A DNA stretch of 6,214 nt, from positions 1 to 6,214 of the forward strand of contig CAWVSY010000095.1 in assembly GCA_963933055.1 (NCBI GenBank), given 5' to 3'. Both the position numbers and the translations under genes were made by a program. Source of the DNA: Oleispira sp963933055 (lineage in GTDB: Bacteria > Pseudomonadota > Gammaproteobacteria > Pseudomonadales > Oceanobacteraceae). Below, one piece after another: positions 1-5,503 of the stretch. Under the pieces are notes generated by a model that saw only the letters and a program-made list of their open reading frames with translations, was not told where the DNA came from and searched no databases. The first letter of the stretch is position 1, and each line of letters begins with the position of its first letter.

Positions 1-1
1 G

Positions 2-2449
2 ACGACAACTCCAGAACCTCCTATCGTTGCTGATAACTCGAAAGCAGAGCCAACAGTGATTGAACACGCTTTATCGCAAGTAACCCTGCAAGTAAAAAAT
101 TATTTTACACAGGGCAATCAAATTGTACGCATCGGTATCGTTGTTTTATTCTTCGGGATGTCTTTTTTAGCAAAGTATTCCATTGAAAACTCTTTAGTTT
201 CTATTGAAGTTCGTATGGCAGGCATTCTAATTGCGGCTCTTATTATGTTGGCAATTGGTTGGAAATTACGAATAAAAAATCCAGCCTACGGTCTGATTAT
301 GCAAGGCGGTGGCATTGCCATCAGTTATATTTCAATCTTTGCCAGCTTTAAACTTTATCAATTAATACCTGCTGAATTCACCTTCCCTTTATTAATCGTA
401 TTCAGTTTGGCGGCTATGTCGCTGGCGGTATTGCAAAACGCTAAGGCATTAGCGGTTACTGCAATGGCCGGTGGTTTTGCGGCTCCAATACTCGCGTCAA
501 CAGGCCACGGAAGTTATGTGAGTTTGTTCAGCTATTACTTAGTTTTAAATTGTGCCATTTTCTTTGTTGCTTGGTTTAAATCCTGGCGCTTACTGAATGT
601 TATTGGCTTTCTGTTTACGTTTATTATTGCATCCGTTTGGGGGGTTACTCAATATCATGCTTCGCAATTTTCGACGACAGAGCCTTTCTTAATTGCCTTC
701 TTTTTAATCTATGTTGCGATCTCTATTCTATTTTCTATCAAGCAAAAGCCTGAACTAAAAGGCTATGTTGATGGTACGCTAGTATTTGGTGTGCCGATGG
801 TTGGCTTTGGTTTGCAATCCGCATTAGTCAATACGATGGAATATGGCCTTGCTTATAGTGCTGCCTCGTTGGCAATTTTCTATTTTCTGGTGACGTATTT
901 GCTGAAAAAGAAAGCGCGCATAGGGCAAGAAAGCGGTGAGAATTTGCAGTTAATGTCTCAAGCCATGTTTGCCTTGGGAATTATCTTTGCAACACTGACA
1001 ATACCTTTTGCACTCGATGGGCGCTGGAGTGCTGCATCTTGGGCGATAGAAGGGGCGGGTTTTGTTTGGATTGCATTACGCCAGCAGCGTGAAATTTTAA
1101 AATACGTTGGTTTGGCGCTGCAATTTTTGGGGGGTTTATTATTTTTAGCCGACTATCCCTACAATACCAGCAGCTGGGCATTTATGAATGCTGAGTTCAT
1201 GGGCATCGCAATAATAAGTTTATCGGGATTGTTCACGGCGCGTATTTTACAGCAAGCGGGAATTGATGAATCACCTAAACAAAAAATCGATAAACCAGTG
1301 GCTTCTGGTCTTATAATTTGGGGAATCGTCTGGTGGTATTTTGGTGGCCTTATACAGGTAGAAGAGCACTTAAGCATAGATTATGAGCTTGTCGCTTATG
1401 TGGCTTTCGTTACCGTTTCTGCCGCTTTATGGTTAATGGCTAGCTTACGCTGGCAATGGCAGCAAGCGAACTTTTTCCCATGGTTATTGTTATTGCCTTT
1501 ATGTCTTTATTTTTGGCCGACTATTTTTAATACACACTTTTTTGCGGATTATGGTTATATCGTTTGGCCCTCAAGCCTCGCGTTGCTATATGGCATATTT
1601 TATTACTCTGACAAGGCCAAATACTCTTTATTTAAACCAACGGCACTGCACGCTATTAGTTACTTGTTAGTGCTTAGTATCAGTGCTTATGAAGCCTCTT
1701 GGTATATTAATGATTTAAAACTTGCAGATGCTTGGTTGGCTATTGCAGTTATGACGGTTCTTATTATCGGACTGTATGCCATTAATAAATATCAACGTTG
1801 GCCTTTTAAATATTATGCGAAAGCGTACTACCAGATATCATCTGTTGTGATTATTGCGGGTATGATGATTTGGGGATTAGGCTTCAATTTCTTAACGGTA
1901 CTTGAAGCAAGGCCTATTCCTTATTTGCCATTATTAAACCCTATTGATTTGATACTTCTGGCTGCGGTATTGACCGCCGTGCAATGGTATCGATTACAAG
2001 GGTATGCATTATTTGAAGACTTTTTTGCAAAAAAAAGCAGCACGGTTGCTATGGGGTTATTAGCCAGTTTTAGTTTTGTTTGGTTCAATGTACTGCTATT
2101 AAAGACAATCCATGTTGTCACTGGCATTCATTACGAATTTGAGGCGTTATTTGGTTCTGCAATTGTACAAACGACATTATCGATTGCTTGGACAGTGCTG
2201 GGTTTATTAATAATGATATTGGCCTCTAAGAAGTCGATACGTCAGCTTTGGTTTACCGGTGCTGCATTAACGGCGGTGGTGGTTGCTAAACTATTTTTAT
2301 TGGATCTTGCCGGGCAGGGCACCATTGAGCGAATAATCTCTTTTATTGTTGTTGGTGCTTTATTATTGGTGGTTGGTTATTTCTCTCCAATGCCTCCGAA
2401 ATTAGCAATTGAAGAGAGTATATTAGATGAGGCTAGCGCTTCGGAATAA
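2..2449 (+). CDS. DUF2339 family polytopic membrane protein, 5'-truncated by the window edge
   Basis: This is a predicted inner-membrane protein of unknown function with many transmembrane helices. The frame is open from base 2, so the true start lies upstream; the GTG at 56 is an internal Val codon. The first visible residues (TTTPEPPIVADNSKAEPT) look like the Pro/Thr-rich linker that often precedes the membrane part in DUF2339 proteins. About 815 residues are visible, and full family members are often 900 residues or more. Family-like landmarks are NQIVRIGIVVLFFGMSFLAK (first helix), FALDGRWSAASWAIEGAG near 1010-1065, and a C-terminal block starting RQLWFTGAAL and ending in a PMPPK tail. 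Hydrophobic segments follow one another almost without break, with short basic loops. The gene ends in a tandem TAATAA stop and overlaps the convergent regulator gene by 17 bp. No catalytic motif is visible. Family assignment is firm; the function is unknown. Confidence 0.9.
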   Translation, partial: TTTPEPPIVADNSKAEPTVIEHALSQVTLQVKNYFTQGNQIVRIGIVVLFFGMSFLAKYSIENSLVSIEVRMAGILIAALIMLAIGWKLRIKNPAYGLIMQGGGIAISYISIFASFKLYQLIPAEFTFPLLIVFSLAAMSLAVLQNAKALAVTAMAGGFAAPILASTGHGSYVSLFSYYLVLNCAIFFVAWFKSWRLLNVIGFLFTFIIASVWGVTQYHASQFSTTEPFLIAFFLIYVAISILFSIKQKPELKGYVDGTLVFGVPMVGFGLQSALVNTMEYGLAYSAASLAIFYFLVTYLLKKKARIGQESGENLQLMSQAMFALGIIFATLTIPFALDGRWSAASWAIEGAGFVWIALRQQREILKYVGLALQFLGGLLFLADYPYNTSSWAFMNAEFMGIAIISLSGLFTARILQQAGIDESPKQKIDKPVASGLIIWGIVWWYFGGLIQVEEHLSIDYELVAYVAFVTVSAALWLMASLRWQWQQANFFPWLLLLPLCLYFWPTIFNTHFFADYGYIVWPSSLALLYGIFYYSDKAKYSLFKPTALHAISYLLVLSISAYEASWYINDLKLADAWLAIAVMTVLIIGLYAINKYQRWPFKYYAKAYYQISSVVIIAGMMIWGLGFNFLTVLEARPIPYLPLLNPIDLILLAAVLTAVQWYRLQGYALFEDFFAKKSSTVAMGLLASFSFVWFNVLLLKTIHVVTGIHYEFEALFGSAIVQTTLSIAWTVLGLLIMILASKKSIRQLWFTGAALTAVVVAKLFLLDLAGQGTIERIISFIVVGALLLVVGYFSPMPPKLAIEESILDEASASE

Positions 2450-3239
2450 TAATTTCTAAGCCGTTCGGTTGCAATAATATCGTCGTTGGAGCCATGCCAA
2501 ACATGGCTTTAAACGTATGCGAAAAATGTGCAGAATCAGTAAAACCTGCATTGATCGCAGCTTCTGTTAAATTGCCTCCCGAGGCCATTTTAACAGCGGT
2601 TACGAATAATCTATGCCACAAACGATAACGGCGCATCGGTACTCCCGTTTGTTTCTTAAAAATCTGTACCAATCTTGGCACTGACAAATTAACTAAACGG
2701 GCAAGATCATCAACCGATAAATTATCATCAGCCGTTTGTTTGATTTTCTCTACCACCTTCGCCACTCTGTTATCGATGGCGTGAATTGGGTAATGTTCAC
2801 TAAAGCGATTTTCGAGTAAATCTTTCAATAAGCTATAAGCACTTTCAGAATCTAATTGTTCTTTGTGTAATTTACTATAAACCTGCTTGAAGTCGCCGTG
2901 CTGCTTGAGATTGTATGAGATTTTTCCTTCTTTATTTTGCATTAAAGTACTTAAAGCTGAAAAATCAGCACCTAAAGGGTCGAGATTGCAGCTTGCGATA
3001 ATTGCGTCTCCCGTATCGATATTAACAGACAGTCCTGCGGGCAATAATAGGCTTGTGCATTCAATTTTTTTCGATCCATTATCAATATTAAACGATATGT
3101 TTTTATCCAGCGAGACCAATAATGTCGCGGCTCCTTGGGTCAATTTAAGCGGTTCAAATAATGGACCAATATATAGAGTACGTTTGTCCCACAAATAAAG
3201 TAGTGAAGAAGTACCAATGTTTTTTTGACTGGAATTCAT
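2433..3239 (-). CDS. AraC-family transcriptional regulator
   Basis: This 268-residue DNA-binding regulator has an N-terminal sensing half and a C-terminal AraC/XylS double helix-turn-helix. The N-terminal half (about residues 15-100) is beta-rich and cupin-like, with LLLPAGLSVNI (residues 64-74) resembling the loop of AraC sensor domains. The first helix-turn-helix lies at about 173-197 (NLSVDDLARLVNLSVPRLVQ). The second lies at about 222-246, with the classic AINAGFTDSAHFSHTFKAMF signature and then FGMAP. RRYRLWHRL at 203-211 forms the linking helix. The ATG at 3239 gives a family-typical length, but only a weak, A-rich ribosome site precedes it. The gene is divergent from the lipase across 130 bp and converges on the DUF2339 gene. 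The ligand is unknown. Control of the lipase, perhaps in response to a lipid-derived signal, is inferred only from position. Confidence 0.93.
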   Translation of the reverse strand: MNSSQKNIGTSSLLYLWDKRTLYIGPLFEPLKLTQGAATLLVSLDKNISFNIDNGSKKIECTSLLLPAGLSVNIDTGDAIIASCNLDPLGADFSALSTLMQNKEGKISYNLKQHGDFKQVYSKLHKEQLDSESAYSLLKDLLENRFSEHYPIHAIDNRVAKVVEKIKQTADDNLSVDDLARLVNLSVPRLVQIFKKQTGVPMRRYRLWHRLFVTAVKMASGGNLTEAAINAGFTDSAHFSHTFKAMFGMAPTTILLQPNGLEIIIPKR

Positions 3240-3253
3240 TAATAAAATCTTTT

Positions 3254-3280
3254 TTTATACTTAGTTTTAAAAGGTAGCAA
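3254..3280 (-). promoter_or_regulatory. Weak candidate sigma-70 promoter for the AraC-type gene
   Basis: On the minus strand, TTGCTA (3280-3275) and TATAAA (3259-3254) resemble -35 and -10 boxes. The spacer is only 15 bp, shorter than the preferred 17. Transcription would begin near 3247, leaving a leader of under 10 bases before the ATG. This is weak evidence offered as a candidate only. Confidence 0.22.
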
Positions 3281-3293
3281 TATTCATCAAAAC

Positions 3294-3336
3294 GTACAAG
3301 TTAGATAAAAAATCTAGGTCTAGGCTGCAGTTGTAC
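3294..3336. repeat. Inverted repeat GTACAA/TTGTAC with internal short repeats
   Basis: The arms GTACAA (3294-3299) and TTGTAC (3331-3336) are perfect reverse complements separated by 31 bp. Each is flanked outward by an A4/T4 run (3289-3292 and 3337-3340), with one extra base on the left. The palindrome TAGAT/ATCTA (3302-3316) and the tandem hexamer TCTAGG (3313-3324) lie between the arms. The arrangement could serve as operator half-sites for the neighbouring regulator, but short repeats like these also arise by chance in AT-rich DNA. Confidence 0.4.
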
Positions 3337-3357
3337 TTTTTACTAATAACAATAAAT

Positions 3358-3363
3358 TAAAGG
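3358..3363 (+). promoter_or_regulatory. Ribosome binding site of the lipase gene
   Basis: TAAAGG lies six bases before the ATG at 3370, a reasonable Shine-Dalgarno match at good spacing. It supports the chosen lipase start, which is also the start that gives a complete signal peptide. Confidence 0.7.
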
Positions 3364-3369
3364 TCGACT

Positions 3370-4323
3370 ATGAAAAAATTATTAATTGCAGCGGTTACTA
3401 CTTTGGCTTTTTCTGTACCTACTCAAGCGGGTTGGTTCAGTAATTACTTTCAGTATACCAAGACAAAACATCCTATCGTTTTAGTGCCGGGTATTTTTGC
3501 ATTTGATTCGATAGCAGGAATTGATTACTGGTATCAAATTCCATCAGCCATTGAATCACGGGGGGGGCAAGTATTTGTTCCCAAAATTAATGCCTTCGAG
3601 AGTTCGTCAGAACGAGGGGAGGAATTAATTGCTCAGTTAGAAGAAATCAAAGCTAGTTCTGGAGGTCGCATTAATAAGTTTAATTTAATGGGACATAGTC
3701 AAGGAGGGATGACCTCTCGATATGTGATGTCAGTACGTCCAGATCTTATCGCATCAGTAACGACCATGGCGACACCTCATACGGGATCCCCTGTGGCGGA
3801 TATAGCGACGACTCTGGCACCAGAAGGAACAGGGCAGGCCAGCTTGTTTGCCTCTGTAGGGAATGCGATTGGTAACTTGGTTAACCTGTTGTCCAATAAT
3901 AATGCCAGTGAATCTGATCTTTATTCGATGCTAAGTGAATTTAATGAGGCGGGTTCTGATGATTTTAATTCACGTTATCCATTAGGTTTGCCAACTCAAT
4001 CATGTGGAGCGGGTGCAAGTTCAGTTTCTGTTAATGGCCATAATATAAAGCTATTTTCATGGGGCGGAGTCTCACCAGTGACCAATGTTTTAGATCCATC
4101 AGACTTACTGTTTGCAACGACTTCGCTCGCCTTTACCGGTACTGCCAATGACGGTGTGACAGGGAAGTGTGCCAATCATTTCGGTCGCGTACTGCGTGAT
4201 GATTATTCAATGAATCATCTTGATATTAATAATCATGTATTAGGTGTGGTTTCAATTTTTGAAACGAATCCTAAAACGGTATTTAAAAATCATGCGAATC
4301 GTTTAAAAAATATGGGGCTGTAA
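3370..4323 (+). CDS. lipA: Secreted triacylglycerol lipase, Pseudomonas-like family I.1
   Basis: This 317-residue alpha/beta-hydrolase hydrolyses the ester bonds of long-chain triglycerides outside the cell. Residues 1-20 form a signal peptide (MKK start, hydrophobic core, cleavage likely after TQA). The mature protein of about 297 residues is close in length to Pseudomonas aeruginosa LipA. The nucleophile is Ser110 in GHSQGG (108-113). The triad is completed by Asp261 in ANDGVTG and His283 in MNHLD. Cys212 and Cys267 match the conserved disulfide. Asp242 and Asp285 match the calcium ligands, while the usual Gln ligand is replaced by His289. The end, HANRLKNMGL, is nearly that of LipA. The oxyanion-loop His-Gly is Pro40-Gly41. 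Relatives fold with a dedicated foldase, encoded next here, and leave by type II secretion. Codons 64-66 lie in a run of eight G. Assignment is firm from the whole-length resemblance; activity is inferred. Confidence 0.95.
   Translation: MKKLLIAAVTTLAFSVPTQAGWFSNYFQYTKTKHPIVLVPGIFAFDSIAGIDYWYQIPSAIESRGGQVFVPKINAFESSSERGEELIAQLEEIKASSGGRINKFNLMGHSQGGMTSRYVMSVRPDLIASVTTMATPHTGSPVADIATTLAPEGTGQASLFASVGNAIGNLVNLLSNNNASESDLYSMLSEFNEAGSDDFNSRYPLGLPTQSCGAGASSVSVNGHNIKLFSWGGVSPVTNVLDPSDLLFATTSLAFTGTANDGVTGKCANHFGRVLRDDYSMNHLDINNHVLGVVSIFETNPKTVFKNHANRLKNMGL
3560..3567 (+). repeat. G8 homopolymer inside the lipase gene
   Basis: Eight consecutive G residues encode the end of Arg64 plus Gly65 and Gly66. 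As written, the frame continues into the GHSQGG active site. With seven G, a TAA stop follows 20 codons after the tract (frame GGC AAG TAT). With nine G, a TAA follows within eight codons of the tract (frame GCA AGT ATT). Long G runs are notable in such an AT-rich sequence and are known slippage sites in other bacteria. Variation at this site is not shown by a single sequence. Confidence 0.85.
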
Positions 4324-4345
4324 TACGCCAAGTTATGCACTTGTG

Positions 4346-4377
4346 ATTGCGACTTATGCATTGTTATAAGTCGCAAT
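4346..4377 (+). terminator. Perfect 12-bp stem-loop between lipase and foldase genes
   Basis: ATTGCGACTTAT (4346-4357) and ATAAGTCGCAAT (4366-4377) are perfect reverse complements around an eight-base loop. The right arm runs into only TT then C, so the U-tract expected of a strong intrinsic terminator is poor; a T6 run comes later, at 4395-4400. The hairpin may be a leaky terminator or an mRNA-stabilising 3' end that lowers foldase expression relative to lipase. A TATAAG sequence (4365-4370), 18 bp after TTGTGA (4341-4346), overlaps it and could be a weak promoter for the foldase. The stem is certain; its function is not. Confidence 0.55.
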
Positions 4378-4421
4378 TTCTATATCAATGATAATTTTTT
4401 AATGACTGATTTTGAGTACTC

Positions 4422-5435
4422 ATGAATAATAAAATTACAGCACTCTCTTTATGTTTTATCACCCTAATTTCATTCGCTCTATTTTTAATGACGAATACCG
4501 ATGGTATTGCTATTCCAAAAATGGACAATGAATTTCAGCCTATTCTAGCCCGTAATCAATTTGCTTTTGAAAAAATAGCGAATGGACATTCTCATGCAAT
4601 AAAAGACTTTGATAAAACATTGCCAAAAAGTTTAGAAGGCATTGATTTAAATATCGCGCTGCCGTTAGATTCCGATGGGAATTTGATTGTGGGGATGGAG
4701 CTAAAAGACCTTTTCGAATTGTATTTATCTGCGATGGGTGAAGAAACTCTTGATGATATTTTGTTGCGTATTCAAAATGCTTTAGCACAACAATTAACAT
4801 CACCCGCGTTAGAGCAAGGTTATGATGCGTTAAAACGTTTTATCGTTTACAAGGTAGAACTGGCTAACTTAGAGAATCAGCGACCAGATGACAATTTATC
4901 CAATCTAGAAAATATTCGTCAGCAAAAACACATTGTTTCCGCAATCCAAGCCGAATATTTTAGCCCAGCCGAAAAAGAGGCACTCTTTGCTGCAGAAACG
5001 GAATACGATGCTTTTATGCTCGAACATTTAACCATACAAGAAAATAATGATTTAACCTTGCTAGAAAAGCAGCAACAAGTTGAAGCGCTAGCAGCCTCTT
5101 TGCCAGAACATATTAGAGTAGGGCGAGAGCGTGCCATGGCACCTGCAAAAATTTACCTGCAAGCACAGCAAATGAAATCGGCAGGCCATACAGAGTTTGA
5201 TATCTTCCAAATGCGAGCGGATAAGTTGGGTGAAGACGCGGCTACTGCGCTGGCTCAGCTCGATAACGACCGTGAGCAATGGCAGAAAAGACTGGCTATG
5301 TTCAAATTGGAGTATCAGAGCATTATTCAATCAGGCCTAAGTGAACAAGATCAGACAACCGCAGTGAGTGCCTTATTGATGCGTAATTTTAGCGATACTG
5401 AATCTATTCGAGTACGTGCTTTAACAGGGCTCTAG
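4422..5435 (+). CDS. lifO: Lipase-specific foldase (Lif, lipase chaperone)
   Basis: This 337-residue steric chaperone is anchored in the inner membrane and faces the periplasm, where Lif proteins fold their partner lipase before secretion. Residues 5-23 form a single N-terminal membrane helix, followed by a flexible linker. The Lif signature Rxx-FDY-(F/C)-L-(S/T)-A corresponds to KDLFELYLSA at 95-104, followed by MGEETLDDI. Arg is therefore Lys95, and the Asp-Tyr pair is Glu99-Leu100. The remainder is rich in Glu, Gln and Ala with strong helix propensity, as expected for the extended helical domains that clasp the lipase. The length matches P. aeruginosa Lif (about 340). The gene lies 98 bp after the lipase, with a stem-loop between. 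The ATG at 4422 has only a short GAG element (4414-4416) as ribosome site. The family call rests on motif, topology and position beside the lipase. Confidence 0.9.
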   Translation: MNNKITALSLCFITLISFALFLMTNTDGIAIPKMDNEFQPILARNQFAFEKIANGHSHAIKDFDKTLPKSLEGIDLNIALPLDSDGNLIVGMELKDLFELYLSAMGEETLDDILLRIQNALAQQLTSPALEQGYDALKRFIVYKVELANLENQRPDDNLSNLENIRQQKHIVSAIQAEYFSPAEKEALFAAETEYDAFMLEHLTIQENNDLTLLEKQQQVEALAASLPEHIRVGRERAMAPAKIYLQAQQMKSAGHTEFDIFQMRADKLGEDAATALAQLDNDREQWQKRLAMFKLEYQSIIQSGLSEQDQTTAVSALLMRNFSDTESIRVRALTGL

Positions 5436-5503
5436 CTCATATTATATTTACAGTGTATATTTGAGGTGTTTTTCAACAGTATTTTCAAATAGAGAGTGCC
5501 GCT
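5436..5503 (+). promoter_or_regulatory. Gap between foldase and isomerase, with an imperfect palindrome and a ribosome binding site
   Basis: This is a 68-bp AT-rich gap with no convincing terminator. At 5444-5460 lies an imperfect 17-base palindrome centred on 5452 (outer ATAT/ATAT, inner AC/GT, two mismatched pairs). It could be an operator or chance. The AGAGAG at 5491-5496, seven bases before the ATG at 5504, is a usable Shine-Dalgarno sequence. Whether the downstream gene is read through from the foldase gene or has its own promoter cannot be decided from the sequence. Confidence 0.4.

Larger units (their letters stand above)
3240..3369. promoter_or_regulatory. Divergent intergenic region between the regulator and lipase genes
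   Basis: This 130-bp AT-rich stretch must carry the starts of both the AraC-type gene (leftward) and the lipase (rightward). It contains an inverted repeat of GTACAA (3294-3299) and TTGTAC (3331-3336), a short palindrome TAGAT-AAAAA-ATCTA (3302-3316), and a direct repeat of TCTAGG (3313-3318 and 3319-3324). No strong sigma-70 promoter is obvious for the lipase, which would suit a promoter needing an activator. The repeat coordinates are seen directly; a regulatory role is inference. Confidence 0.55.

Noticed and set aside
56..58. GTG as the start of the DUF2339 protein
   Set aside because: The same frame is open back to base 2 with a Pro/Thr-rich linker typical of the family, and no ribosome site precedes the GTG.
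2021..2034. Perfect palindrome TTTTTTGCAAAAAA, part of a T6/A8 pair
   Set aside because: It encodes Phe-Phe-Ala-Lys-Lys inside the membrane protein and is explained by Phe and Lys codons; it is not a plausible hairpin or operator site.
981..2127. Three minus-strand open frames opposite the DUF2339 gene
   Set aside because: They are antisense to a long conserved membrane-protein frame and have the composition expected of reversed hydrophobic codons.
2458..2470. Possible small hairpin just after the DUF2339 stop
   Set aside because: The loop would be only two bases and there is no T-tract, so it is not a credible terminator.
2887..3198. 103-codon plus-strand open frame
   Set aside because: It lies wholly antisense to the well-supported AraC-type gene and shows no recognisable protein features.
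3331..3358. TTGTAC, 16 bp, TAAATT as a lipase promoter
   Set aside because: Transcription would begin at or inside the Shine-Dalgarno sequence (3358-3363), so it could not give a translatable leader.
4540..5330. Three minus-strand open frames opposite the foldase gene
   Set aside because: They overlap each other and the foldase coding sequence and have no recognisable content or ribosome sites.
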